The notes: generated from the sequence alone by a model not told the origin. DNA of 64,000 nucleotides from Oenococcus kitaharae (GCF_025758695.1 NZ_JANJQP010000001.1:310001-374000), one strand, 5' to 3'. Counted from the stretch's first letter, positions 1-9,184 are shown. Translations and numbers: made by a program.

Positions 1-12
1 AGTTCTGCCTAA

Positions 13-41
13 TTGATGGCGATACTGCCAGCGAATATATT
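13..41 (+). promoter_or_regulatory. Predicted sigma-A promoter
   Basis: TTGATG (13-18) and TATATT (36-41) are separated by exactly 17 bp, a good vegetative promoter. It would start transcription about 70 bases before the lipid kinase gene and could drive that gene and the two after it. Found by eye only. Confidence 0.5.
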
Positions 42-117
42 ATGATAAAGACCCTAGCTCTAAGGGGAAATAAATCTGACACTTGGCGATTTTGGCCGAG
101 TTTTCGAGGAAGATACG

Positions 118-999
118 ATGACAAAAAAATATGGTATTTTTTTCAATGCAAATGCTGGTGACGGAAAAGCCAAACAAGTTGCACAAAGATTAGCGATTTC
201 CTTGTCCGGCCAGAATATCCAGTCAGCTTTTATTACTGGCAAAGATGTCGATGATGCAATTTCGGCCATTAAAAAAACGTCTAATGAGCTTGATGCCATT
301 ATTGTTATCGGCGGTGACGGCACATTAAATCTAGTCGCCACAGCTTTTTTGCAAGGTGGGAAAACGATTCCGGTTGGCTTGATTCCAAGCGGGACAGTCA
401 ATAATTTTGCCAAAACGGCTAAGATTCCTAATGATGAGAAATCGGCTATTAACATCATTTTAAAAGGCCGCACGAAGGCTTTTAATATCGGTTCTTGCGG
501 CGATGACAAAGCGATCATCAGTTCCTTAACCTTTGGCAGTCTGGCTGACCTTTCCAACGATGTCCGCCAGGAAGACAAGAGAAAATGGGGAAAAATCGTC
601 TATTTTTGGCAAGCTATGAAAAACCTGAATAAATCCGGGTCGCAGCAGATCGAATTTAAAAGTAACAGTTTTCAAGCTGATTATAAAATTTGGATGTGTC
701 TGATTACGACCAGCAGTAATGTTGGCGGACATAAGTATATCGACCAGCCTTTAAAGGGCTTGCATGCGACGATTCTCCACAACATGAGCCTGCTTAAAAG
801 TCCCAGCTATTTTTATTTTGCACTAACAGGCAATATTCGCGAATCGGAAAGCCTGACTTATTTTGAATTGCGGGACATGATGATAACAAGTAAAAATACC
901 CATCACCCTGTACAAACGAGAATCGATGGTGATCCTGGACCAAAATTACCAATACAACTGCTCTGGCACAAGGATTTTCTGCAAGTGTTTACGGATTGA
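118..999 (+). CDS. Diacylglycerol/lipid kinase family protein (DagK/YegS type)
   Basis: A 293-residue cytosolic lipid kinase of the DagK_cat family, which phosphorylates diacylglycerol or a related lipid and returns it to phospholipid or lipoteichoic acid turnover. The diagnostic GGDGT nucleotide-binding motif lies at residues 65-69, followed by the IPSGTVNNFA segment (about 87-96) that corresponds to the family's GTxNDFA motif. The C-terminal half carries the usual IDGD(P) turn near residue 265. Length is normal for the family (about 290-340). ATG at 118 follows a purine-rich GAGGAAG. It probably heads an operon with the small membrane protein and the hydrolase downstream. The exact lipid substrate cannot be read from sequence. 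Confidence 0.85.
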   Translation: MTKKYGIFFNANAGDGKAKQVAQRLAISLSGQNIQSAFITGKDVDDAISAIKKTSNELDAIIVIGGDGTLNLVATAFLQGGKTIPVGLIPSGTVNNFAKTAKIPNDEKSAINIILKGRTKAFNIGSCGDDKAIISSLTFGSLADLSNDVRQEDKRKWGKIVYFWQAMKNLNKSGSQQIEFKSNSFQADYKIWMCLITTSSNVGGHKYIDQPLKGLHATILHNMSLLKSPSYFYFALTGNIRESESLTYFELRDMMITSKNTHHPVQTRIDGDPGPKLPIQLLWHKDFLQVFTD

Positions 1000-1113
1000 T
1001 ACGTCCGAAAAACAGCTCATAAGTTTAAGATTGTTTACAAGGAGAAATCCCCGATTCAAAAACAGTAACATAAAATTTTAATTTTGCTTTGGAAAACAGA
1101 AGGGAGTTTTTTA

Positions 1114-1395
1114 ATGCAAGCCGTCGGAAAAATAGGCATCGCGACCACCCTATACCTCGTGGCTTTTATTGCCGATTATATTGTGACGCTCTTTCAAATT
1201 ACCAAAGGGGCTACGATTACAAACTTGATGGGTCTAAAAGCCAGCAGTCAAGCGACAAAGGAGATCAGTTTTGCGCTGACTTGGCGGTCTTTGATCATTT
1301 ATTTATGTTTTGTCATCATCTGGCTACTGGCCGCTTTTATCATTAATAAAATCATTCATCAGTCTACTGCAGTAGAACCAAAGAAATTGTCTTGA
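1114..1395 (+). CDS. Small two-helix membrane protein, unknown function
   Basis: A 93-residue protein with two hydrophobic segments (about residues 5-25 and 60-83) separated by a short polar stretch, so an integral membrane protein with both ends on the same side. I do not recognise a family. The ATG at 1114 is preferred over an in-frame TTG at 1084 because AGAAGGGAG lies 7 nt before it. The gene sits between a lipid kinase and an alpha/beta hydrolase on the same strand, and the hydrolase starts 10 bases after its stop, so the three are probably co-transcribed. Confidence 0.55.
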   Translation: MQAVGKIGIATTLYLVAFIADYIVTLFQITKGATITNLMGLKASSQATKEISFALTWRSLIIYLCFVIIWLLAAFIINKIIHQSTAVEPKKLS

Positions 1396-1405
1396 CACTG
1401 GCATT

Positions 1406-2203
1406 ATGATCGTTAGCAAAAAAATTTATTACGGCAAGGCCCCGTCACAGTTCGGCTTCTTGAATCTGCCGCAAGAAAAGCGCGATAAATACACAACAAT
1501 TGTCACAATCCATGGCGGTTTTTGGCAATCTTTTGCTGACCTCACGCAGCTTCAGACACTAACAAATGGTCTGAATCAACGCGGTTATGCGGTTTGGAAT
1601 ATCGAATACCGGCGGATCGGCGAAACAGGCGCAGGATGGCCAGGCACTTTTAACGACGTCATTGATGCCATTAATTTTTTGACGGAATTGGCTCATAGCT
1701 GGCCGATCGATAAGCAGAGTGTCATCATTCTCGGTCACTCGGCAGGCGGCCATTTAGCTTTATGGGCTGGCCTGCGATACCGGAATCAAGCGCTAGACCA
1801 TTCTGATAATATTCATCGTTTATCAGTCAAGCCTAGGATGGTTGTCAGTCTGGCCGCTGTTTCTAATTTAGAAGATGCTTGGCAACGAGACACAGTTATG
1901 GGCAAACATAGTCCAGTCACGGACCTGATGGCAGGAACACCAGCCAATAAAAAAGTTGACTATCAATCGGCTTCTCCTTTGGATTGCCTGCCTATGGGAA
2001 TTCCACAAATTCTTGTACAAGGACTAAAAGACGATTTCGTACCGAGCAGCATGACGATACAATATGCTGAAAAAGCCGAAAAACTTCATGACCATATCGA
2101 ATTAATTTTAGACCCAGATGCCGATCATTTTGACCTCATCAATCCACATACCAGAGTTTGGCAAAAGACCATCGTTGCAATGAAAGAAACTTTAAAAGCA
2201 TAA
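1406..2203 (+). CDS. Alpha/beta hydrolase (esterase / kynurenine formamidase-like)
   Basis: A 265-residue cytosolic alpha/beta-hydrolase. The oxyanion motif HGGFW is at residues 36-40, the nucleophile elbow GHSAGG at 110-115 (Ser112), an acid in LKDDFVP near 212 and the catalytic His in DADHFDL near 245. HGGxW together with GHSAGG is typical of the carboxylesterase / kynurenine-formamidase branch (BD-FAE-like). The substrate is unknown. No clear Shine-Dalgarno precedes ATG 1406, and the upstream stop is only 10 bases away, so translation may be coupled. A terminator follows directly. Confidence 0.75.
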   Translation: MIVSKKIYYGKAPSQFGFLNLPQEKRDKYTTIVTIHGGFWQSFADLTQLQTLTNGLNQRGYAVWNIEYRRIGETGAGWPGTFNDVIDAINFLTELAHSWPIDKQSVIILGHSAGGHLALWAGLRYRNQALDHSDNIHRLSVKPRMVVSLAAVSNLEDAWQRDTVMGKHSPVTDLMAGTPANKKVDYQSASPLDCLPMGIPQILVQGLKDDFVPSSMTIQYAEKAEKLHDHIELILDPDADHFDLINPHTRVWQKTIVAMKETLKA

Positions 2204-2238
2204 AAAAATAAGGCAATCCAGTAGTTGCTTTATTTTTT
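2204..2238. terminator. Bidirectional Rho-independent terminator
   Basis: AAAAATAAGGCAA (2204-2216) pairs with TTGCTTTATTTTT (2225-2237) around an 8-base loop, with one G-T pair. A-runs and T-runs flank both sides, so it can end the hydrolase operon on the plus strand and the MFS gene on the minus strand. Confidence 0.7.
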
Positions 2239-2256
2239 AAGATCGTTTGTTTCAAA

Positions 2257-3582
2257 TTAAGATCTCACTCTCTGATGGCTCAAATGATTCGCTAAAGTAA
2301 TCAACAAAATGACGACGCCTAAAATCGCGACCACTAGGCCGATTGCATGGAGCCCCGAATCACTGACTGCCTGATGAAAAGCAATCCCAGTGACCGAAGA
2401 CGCACTGATCGAGCCTAAATAAGTGAATGTTCTTAATAAGCCAGAAGCAGTGCCGACTCGTTGCGGATTCGCTTGTTTGAACAGAGCCAATTGACCGCCG
2501 CCCATAGCAGCTCCTAAAGTAATTCCGAACACAGCAGTCACTATCAGAGACAAGTAAAGTGTATTGCTGCCTCCCAACAAAGTCAGCAGAATACCACCAG
2601 CCACAGTAGATGTACCAGTTGCGATAAAAGACCCAAGAACAAGACCCTTTCTAGAAATCAAAGTGGAAACGATCGCCGACACAATCCCCATCGGGACAAT
2701 CATCAAACCAGCTGTATCAGCAGGATAAGCATGTGCATCTTCGAGCCACTGAGGCAGACTGTACAAAATAATATAAGCACCCAGCATGGCAATCATCGTC
2801 CTTAAATATGTCAGCATTAATTGTGTATTAGAAAGCAGTTCTTTGATGTCGAAAAATGGGGTCTGCGTGTGTAATTCCCAGAAGACGAACAGAAAACCCG
2901 CAATCAAGAAAACGATAAAACTTATCCATTGGGGTGAGGGGATTGAGATCAAAAACAGCAGCAAGCCTGAAATCATGACAGCAAATCCCAAAATACCAAT
3001 AATATCAATCCGCATCAACAAGTTCTTAATGCTCTGATGTACCAGAGGTTCGTCAGGCTCAAGGCCGATAAAGATGAACAAGATCGTCAGCAAGGCAAAA
3101 GGTATATTAATAAAGAAAATCATGCGCCAGCCTAAACTTGCTACGAGCACACCACCGATTGGCGGGCCGACTGCGATAAAAGTCAGGCCCACAACAGCCA
3201 AAGCCGCAAGTACACCGCCTGGTGCATTGATCATACCGGCTTTTTTAGCGCGAGCACGAACCATGAACATGGCCGACGGATAACCAGCTGATGTTCCGAT
3301 CCCGATGATGACTCGGGAGATAATCAGAGAAATCAAATTTTGACTCAATCCGCCTAAAATGCCGCCTAGGAGAACCATGATCACGCCTGACAGAAATGTT
3401 TTGCGCGGGCCAATCTGCTCAGATAACTTGCCAGCAGTCGGTTGGGCAACGGCACAGGCTAAGTAAGGTGCAGAGACGAGTAAGACCGTTTGAGCAACTG
3501 CGATATGAAAACTATGAGCAATTGGCACAAGCGCTGTGGAAATTAATGTATCGTTGATTGGATTTAGAGCCGCTCCCAGCAA
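2257..3582 (-). CDS. MFS transporter, DHA2-like multidrug efflux family
   Basis: A polytopic major-facilitator protein of at least 441 residues. The sequence NPINDTLISTALVPIAHSF resembles the start of helix 1 in EmrB/QacA-type exporters, with the loop motif GPRKTFLSG between helices 2 and 3 and about 14 hydrophobic segments. It most likely exports drugs or metabolites with proton antiport. The start is odd: the TTG used here (3582) lies inside the first helix. The frame stays open upstream to an in-frame ACG at 3654-3652 that follows a good AGAAGGTG, with no ATG, GTG or TTG in between. The true N-terminus therefore probably adds about 24 residues and uses a non-standard or mutated start codon. 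Confidence 0.75.
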   Translation of the reverse strand: MLGAALNPINDTLISTALVPIAHSFHIAVAQTVLLVSAPYLACAVAQPTAGKLSEQIGPRKTFLSGVIMVLLGGILGGLSQNLISLIISRVIIGIGTSAGYPSAMFMVRARAKKAGMINAPGGVLAALAVVGLTFIAVGPPIGGVLVASLGWRMIFFINIPFALLTILFIFIGLEPDEPLVHQSIKNLLMRIDIIGILGFAVMISGLLLFLISIPSPQWISFIVFLIAGFLFVFWELHTQTPFFDIKELLSNTQLMLTYLRTMIAMLGAYIILYSLPQWLEDAHAYPADTAGLMIVPMGIVSAIVSTLISRKGLVLGSFIATGTSTVAGGILLTLLGGSNTLYLSLIVTAVFGITLGAAMGGGQLALFKQANPQRVGTASGLLRTFTYLGSISASSVTGIAFHQAVSDSGLHAIGLVVAILGVVILLITLANHLSHQRVRS

Positions 3583-3764
3583 AAGGGCAGTAATGAAAAT
3601 TCCGGAAAACGGTTTTTGAGAAATCGCAACTGATCGATGATTTCTGCTAGTCGTATTTGAACACCTTCTTCTGATTGAAACAATTAACTAAAAGTAAATA
3701 CTGAGGCTTATTCTAGTAGGAAGAAGCGTCATTTGTCAAAATGATATCCGTTATAGAACAGTAT

Positions 3765-4058
3765 TTAATGAAATGCTGTGAAAAGAAAATATAAAAGTAA
3801 TGAGATCAACAGCCGCAAAAACAAGTGGCTGATGCGAATTTTCTTATTCATGAGCACACCGTTTAAAATTGCGACAGCAATGAGCGCGAGCAGCCCGATT
3901 CTTAGAAAAATAGGATTTAATTGAAAGCAGGCCAGCAAAATCCCAGATATCAGATTTGCGCCAAAAAGCCAGATCGGCATTTTCGATCGAGCCGAGAAAG
4001 TCGCGATTATCATAAGTGCCGCGTACAGATAGATAAGAATGTCAGTTATAATTGCCAA
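3765..4058 (-). CDS. Small hydrophobic membrane protein, unknown function
   Basis: A 97-residue, almost wholly hydrophobic protein with about four membrane helices. TTG at 4058 is chosen because AAGGAGT lies 7 nt upstream; the longer in-frame version reads through the divergent MerR promoter and is unlikely. I recognise no family. It is transcribed divergently from a merR-like gene with an 18-bp perfect palindrome in the gap, so it may be a target of that regulator. Confidence 0.55.
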   Translation of the reverse strand: MAIITDILIYLYAALMIIATFSARSKMPIWLFGANLISGILLACFQLNPIFLRIGLLALIAVAILNGVLMNKKIRISHLFLRLLISLLLYFLFTAFH

Positions 4059-4094
4059 GAGCGATACTCCTTTTTTGATAAAATAATTAAAACA

Positions 4095-4112
4095 CAGGGG
4101 GTTGACCCCCTG
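4095..4112. promoter_or_regulatory. 18-bp palindrome, probable MerR operator
   Basis: CAGGGGGT and ACCCCCTG are perfect inverted arms around a 2-base TG centre, in the short gap between the divergent membrane protein gene and the MerR-family gene. MerR regulators bind GC-rich dyads like this. The centre also makes TTGACC, but there is no room for a full plus-strand promoter from it, so it may act mainly as an operator. Confidence 0.55.
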
Positions 4113-4128
4113 ACAAGAGGGAAACATC

Positions 4129-4491
4129 ATGCAATTAAAAGAGTTCATGGCTGCCGTTGGCACAACACGTGATACGGTTCGTTTTTATATTGAAAAGGAT
4201 CTGCTAGCGCCAAATAAATCTGCCGGTAAATATGTCTTTACGAGGCAAGAGATCACGGCATACGATGAAATCATCCAACTGAAAGAACTCGGATTCTCAA
4301 TTGAATTAATTAGAAAAATCAAACGGCAGCATGATATAAACTGTTCAACTAGCGAACAGTGGCAGCAAAACTTAGCCTTAGTCGAAAACGAAATCCAAGG
4401 GGCAGAATATGAACTTAAAAGGATCGAACAAAGAAAAGAAAAACTAACTCGCATTTCAAATCAACTAAAGGATTTGCTAATGACAAAATAA
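4129..4491 (+). CDS. MerR family transcriptional regulator
   Basis: A 120-residue one-component regulator. Residues 1-70 form the MerR winged helix (FMAAVGTTRDTVRFYIEKDL, then the YVFTRQEI wing). Residues 78-118 are a charged dimerisation helix (ENEIQGAEYELKRIEQRKEKL). It has no C-terminal effector domain and no clustered cysteines, so a metal sensor of the MerR/CueR kind is unlikely. SD GAGGGAAA precedes ATG 4129. A perfect palindrome just upstream is the likely operator, implying autoregulation plus control of the divergent membrane protein gene. The DUF2075 gene follows in the same direction 24 bases later. Confidence 0.8.
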   Translation: MQLKEFMAAVGTTRDTVRFYIEKDLLAPNKSAGKYVFTRQEITAYDEIIQLKELGFSIELIRKIKRQHDINCSTSEQWQQNLALVENEIQGAEYELKRIEQRKEKLTRISNQLKDLLMTK

Positions 4492-4515
4492 TCAACAAAT
4501 AGGAGCGAAATCGCA

Positions 4516-5685
4516 TTGAATAACATTCTAAAAGACCAATTTATGATTGACCACTTATCTGATAGTCAAAACAAGACTATCTCCGACATGAATACTTTCA
4601 TCGGTAAACATCTCAGTGGCAAACAACACGTCGTCGCCATTATTGAAGGGGCTGCTGGAACCGGCAAATCAGTTGTTTTGATGCGTCTGGTCACGAAATA
4701 TATGACCGATAAACGTTATAGGACGGCGCTGGTAGTCAACCATCCTGAACTGTTCAAGGCTTATCAAGATTTGGCAGATGATATACCTGGCATGGCCGAA
4801 AAAGATATTTTACGTCCAACAGCACTAATTAATCACGCTGAGAAGAATCACTGGAAATATGATGTCATTTTCGTTGATGAAGCGCATTTGCTCTATTCCA
4901 AATCGGAGCCTTATGCACATTATCGGGGCCAAAATCAGCTGACAGATTTGATGAATTTAGCCAAAATTGTCGTGGTCGTTTATGATTTTGCGCAAGTTTT
5001 CCAGTCAAAAATGTATTGGTCCAAAGAATTATTAAGGCAAACAATTGGCGATCATCCTCATCAGCTGTTTAATATGGATTTCCAGTATCGCATGGTCGCC
5101 AGTGCTGAACAAGTGCGCTGGATGGACGATTTGACTACCGAAAAATCCTTCAAGCCCTTCCCGGCAAACAGTAATTTTGACTTTAAAGTGTTTTCAACTG
5201 CTGGTGCCTTGTATGAACAAATCAAGGAGAAAAATCAGGAGGTCGGCTTAAGCAGGGTGGTAGCAACTTCGGGTTTTCCACGTATTGACGGCCGCCACAA
5301 TGTTGAAATGGATACTTTTTCTCTGCCCTGGGATGAATGGGATCCGCAGCGGACACATTGGGCTAAGCGGACGTCTTCAATTGCGCAAGTCGGGACGATT
5401 TACACGCTCCAGGGCTTTGATTTGAATTATGTCGGTATGATTATCGGGCCATCTTTCGGTTATGACGAAAAAACAGACAGTATGACGATTATCCCAGAAA
5501 AATATTCGCATAAAGAAATTTTCAAAAAACGCCAAGACATTCAATTCACGAGAGCAGAATACAAAGATTTTATTGCCAACGTCTTAAATGTGCTAATCAA
5601 ACGCGGCAAATACGGCATGTATCTGACGGCTTATGATGACGCTTTACGCAAGCGTCTCGTGGATTTGTATGAGAACAGAGACTAG
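4516..5685 (+). CDS. DUF2075 domain P-loop NTPase / helicase-like protein
   Basis: A 389-residue P-loop protein of the DUF2075 (Schlafen group 3-like) family. Walker A EGAAGTGKS is at residues 44-52 and Walker B VIFVDEAHLL at 118-127. Later come FQYRM (around 195) and a conserved TLQGFDLNYVGMIIGP segment (around 300-315). These are superfamily 1 helicase-like features, but no biochemical role is established to my knowledge; DNA or RNA remodelling or defence are guesses. It is normal length for the family. TTG 4516 follows AGGAG at 4501-4505. It marks the left edge of the AT-rich accessory stretch. Confidence 0.75.
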   Translation: MNNILKDQFMIDHLSDSQNKTISDMNTFIGKHLSGKQHVVAIIEGAAGTGKSVVLMRLVTKYMTDKRYRTALVVNHPELFKAYQDLADDIPGMAEKDILRPTALINHAEKNHWKYDVIFVDEAHLLYSKSEPYAHYRGQNQLTDLMNLAKIVVVVYDFAQVFQSKMYWSKELLRQTIGDHPHQLFNMDFQYRMVASAEQVRWMDDLTTEKSFKPFPANSNFDFKVFSTAGALYEQIKEKNQEVGLSRVVATSGFPRIDGRHNVEMDTFSLPWDEWDPQRTHWAKRTSSIAQVGTIYTLQGFDLNYVGMIIGPSFGYDEKTDSMTIIPEKYSHKEIFKKRQDIQFTRAEYKDFIANVLNVLIKRGKYGMYLTAYDDALRKRLVDLYENRD

Positions 5686-5704
5686 CGGAAAAGGATTCTA
5701 AAAA

Positions 5705-5878
5705 ATGACAAATAAAATCAAATACATTGTCGCAGCAATGATCAGTGTAGTTATTATGTTTTTTCTAGACAATAACAAGGCATCGCTACCGAACCATGTG
5801 CTTGGATTCTGTTATCTAGTATTTATTGTGATCATTGGGTATTGTGCATATAAATTTTTTGATAAACGCAATAATTAA
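5705..5878 (+). CDS. Very small two-helix membrane protein
   Basis: A 57-codon ORF starting at ATG 5705, behind AAAGGA, and ending at TAA 5876. It encodes two hydrophobic stretches (about residues 7-20 and 33-50), a short polar loop and a basic tail (KFFDKRNN). I recognise no family. It lies 19 bases after the DUF2075 gene and 84 bases before the ABC gene, and its A+T-rich codon use is like the ABC gene. Such peptides sometimes accompany ABC exporters as accessory or immunity proteins, but nothing here shows that. Confidence 0.5.
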   Translation: MTNKIKYIVAAMISVVIMFFLDNNKASLPNHVLGFCYLVFIVIIGYCAYKFFDKRNN

Positions 5879-5962
5879 CTGTTTTGATTGATCTAGAATC
5901 GATAAACTTGTAGAACTTGGCGCAAAAGATATTTAAAATCACTTAAAAACAAGGGGACTAAA

Positions 5963-7638
5963 ATGAGAAAAATGATCATTAAAAATTGGCGACGCGTTTT
6001 CGTTATTATTTTGTCATCCAGTCTTTATGCGATTGCTAGTATCACTAGCGCTAGTTACTACGGATATATTGTCGAACATGCTCATAACAAAGAAATAACG
6101 CTATTTTTCATGATGATAGCGGCTGGCATTACTGTTGTGCTGCTTCGATGGGTTTTCGATGTCTTGAATCAAACTTTAATGGTTAGGTTCGTCGGCAAAA
6201 TTATCTATGAAATACGAGAGAAAATGATTGCGTCCATCATTTCTAAACAAGTGTCAGATTTCAAAACGAAGGAACTCAGCTCGTACACTTCCAGTTTATT
6301 AAATGATGTCGAACTGATTGAGCGGGATTCGATTGAACCTTTTTTTGATTTTATTTCCCAGTTAGTCATAGTGGCCATTTCGTCAGCAGCAATTCTATAT
6401 CTTCAACCGGTGGTTTTTGTCGTGATAATGATTGGGTCAGTTATCGTGTTTGCTATCCCGACACTCATGAGCAAAAAATTGCAAAACAAACAATCCCGTT
6501 TTTCTGCAGAGTCTGAAGCCCTTACTGAATCTGCGACAGATATTTTGAATGGTTTTAGCACAGTAAAATCGACACAATCGACAGATCAATTTTTAGAAGG
6601 TTTTAAAGAGACCAACAAGCATTATACCGGGGCTAAAATTTCATCGGGACAATGGATTATGTCAAATTATGCAACGTCTGCCATGTTAGGCATGCTAGTT
6701 CAATATGCAGCGGTACTTGCAGCAATTTGGTTTATCATGCACGGCGTTATTTCGGTCGGCATTATGCTCACGATGGTGCAAACCATGAATACACTTGTCT
6801 ATCCTTTGATTGATATTTTTAGACTAATTCCTCAAATGAAGAGTGCTAAGCCGATTATAGAAAAAATCAAAAATTTATCCGTCCTCGGGCAATCTGATCA
6901 GAACTCAATTCCAAAATTAACCTTCAAGCAAGATATTTGTCTCACAAAAGTTTCTCTAAAGCTTCAAGGAACAAGTATCCTTAATGACATCTCGCTGACT
7001 TTAGATAAAAATAACAAATATCTCCTAATTGGTGATAGTGGTTCAGGCAAGTCGACCTTGGCGAATATTGTGTCAGGATTCATCAACAACTATACAGGCA
7101 AAATAACAGTCGATGGCAATGAGATTGCCAATAACGAAAGCATGTTCAGCATTGTCTCGCATGTGGATCAATCACCATATCTTTTTAACAAAACAGTCGA
7201 GGAGAACATTGTTTTGGGCAAAAAGATGGATTATAAAAAATTTGAAGAGGTATTAAAGTCAGTGCTGCAGATCTTTTTTTGGTAAACAAATCTCGACTAA
7301 AAAATAAGTCCACTCACAATGGTGACAATTATTCAGGTGGAGAACGGCAAAGAATAGCAATTGCTAGAGGGCTATATCAGCAAAAGCCGCTCTTGGTACT
7401 CGATGAAAGTTTGTCGGGTCTTAATGCAAAACTGGCTCATCGAATTGAGAAAGACATTCTCGCCTTGAAAGATTTAACGTTACTGTATATCACGCATAAA
7501 TTCAATATGAGTTTGCTTGGCAGCTATGACAAGATTATCTGGATTAAAGAAAACAAAATTTACCAGATGGCATCGCCAAAAGTTTTACTATCGAATCAGG
7601 AATTTCAACAATTCATAGATGCAACCGGGAAAGCGTAA
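5963..7638 (+). pseudogene. ABC exporter (TM domain + ATPase), frameshifted at a T7 tract
   Basis: One exporter half-transporter split into two frames. The first 440 codons give about six membrane helices, the Walker A GDSGSGKST (residues 357-365) and the Q-loop (Q403). The frame then ends at TAA 7283-7285, just after ATC TTT TTT TGG. From about 7279 the -1 frame continues smoothly with the signature YSGGERQ, Walker B LLVLDES and H-loop YITHKF, to 7638. One more T (T8 instead of T7 at 7274-7280) would restore a single protein of about 558 residues, the usual length for such exporters. SD AAGGGGAC precedes ATG 5963. It could be a pseudogene, a phase-off allele, rescued by slippage, or a homopolymer sequencing error. 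The substrate is unknown. Confidence 0.75.
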
Positions 7639-7949
7639 TAGGGTTTTACTGAAACTACTATTTGTTACATACAAACTTCTGGCAGTTTTGAGTTTGCAAC
7701 GGACAAATATATTTTAGTTTACATAATATATATTATTCAAAGTTATATTTAAGTTTACTTCCAAATCTCCCATACTTGACTTGACTTGCTCAATACACCT
7801 AAGATTATCTGTTCCGATACTTAAAATTTACCTATTGACTTAAACTTTAGAAAACACACATAACACACATAATGTATTTCCTTTATTTTTCTTCAATCTT
7901 TCGAGTTTTAAAAATCGGTTTTTTCTTTCTTAAAAGACCAGTTAAAAAA
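7639..7949. other. AT-rich gap between convergent disrupted genes
   Basis: About 310 bases with no credible ORF, tRNA or strong terminator. It is very A+T-rich, with a TTGACTTGACTTG direct repeat around 7778-7791 and a short ACACACATA duplication around 7855-7872. TTGACT near 7835 could be a -35 box of a plus-strand RNA antisense to the FRG gene, but no convincing -10 follows. Confidence 0.4.
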
Positions 7950-9184
7950 CTAATCAAAGTATTTTCCTTTTATATAATGAGCTATATTATCGGGATTCGG
8001 ATACATGAACTTTTCGTTGATACCAATACGGTCTAACTCTTTTTTAATTTGTTGTTTATTTTTGATTATTATTCTATATGAATATTCAATATCTTGATAT
8101 TTATGACTTACAGTATTTATATTTTCTGAATCATTATTATCCATAATCAAATATTTTTCAAAAGAAACTTGATAAATAAAAGATGCCTGCTGATTTATTA
8201 ATCGATCAAAAGTGATTGAAGGTTGATATATAATTTTTGGAAAAGGTGGGAAAACATCATCTCTTATGACAAGGCTAATAATAAAAAGCAAAAATAAGGG
8301 TTTAGGATCATTCATCCCAGACATAAATGTATCAGAAAAAATGTTATTCATGCTGGGTTTGGGATCAATAATGACACTTCGGACAAACTTTGTATTTTGA
8401 AATTCTTTATAGAAACGACAAAGCTCTCTTTTGTCGATTGCATTGTTGTACTTATCCAGCAGTAACATTAATTCCCTGAGATTCTTTCCATTCTTTTCAA
8501 AATTAGATTTACTATGGACCACCGAGTATAGAACGTTTCTCCTATGTGCTTTTAAAATGTAGGCCGATAATTTTAAAGGAGTATCAAGAGGTGCGTCGGG
8601 ATTATTTAGATATTTATCACTATGATTAAATTGTTCTAGAAACCTTACTGCTCCTGCACGAATGTATATTTGAGATAAGAAATGATTATTGGCAAGCTGG
8701 ATGCGTTGGCCTCCTGATTCTTCAAAACTCACGCTAGCATCAAATATATCTCTATTTAAACTATTAAACTCTTTTTCGTTATTCAAAACAAAATCCGATA
8801 AAGGATCTGATACATGAGGATTGTCTGGAATGACATAGACCACTCCTTCTTGTGCTGGTTGTATTTCGATAGCAAAGTACAGAGCTACTAAGGGATTTTT
8901 CGTAATATCTAATAATTCCGTAGGTAGTCCATGGTGTTGACTGTATGCTGTGAAATTATCACGACTGTCTTTATTGAGATTGGAACCCACATTTCTAAAA
9001 AACTCATTTTTGATTCGATTTAAATCGGAAACTTCGATGAGGTGATCATTCCTATATCCGCTAGATAATAATGGTTTTGTAAATCGCATCGATTCCCCAC
9101 GATAAAAAAATCTCCATTTTTTTCAGAAAGTGTATTCACCGTGTCTATAAAATCAATTAAACTCGAAACTATCTTTTCCTTCAC
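7950..9184 (-). pseudogene. FRG-domain protein, frameshifted at a T7 tract
   Basis: The long frame (379 codons from ATG 9089) carries the FRG hallmark QHHGLPTELLD followed by NPLVALYFAIE, but begins in the middle of the domain. Upstream, GTG 9184 behind AAGGGGGT opens another frame that runs into GAT TTT TTT ATC and stops at 9020 (54 residues). Adding one T to the seven-T run (plus-strand A7 at 9104-9110) joins them and recreates GDFFYRGES, the expected N-terminal FRG motif, giving about 411 residues. Two independent halves of one domain meeting at the tract make a frameshift near certain. FRG proteins are often found in mobile or phage-defence settings; the function is not established. The C-terminal half has no recognised domain. 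Confidence 0.8.

Noticed and set aside
60-578. Minus-strand 172-codon frame at the left edge
   Set aside because: Antisense to the lipid kinase, whose motifs are clear; no SD and no recognisable domain.
7272-7286. Programmed -1 frameshift as the firm explanation for the ABC gene
   Set aside because: The zero-frame heptamer is C TTT TTT, not a classic X XXY YYZ site, and no stimulatory hairpin is clear; kept only as one option.
7850-7875. Short ACACACATA direct repeat, considered as the start of an array or att site
   Set aside because: Only two imperfect copies and no matching partner near the other edge; not CRISPR or an attachment site.
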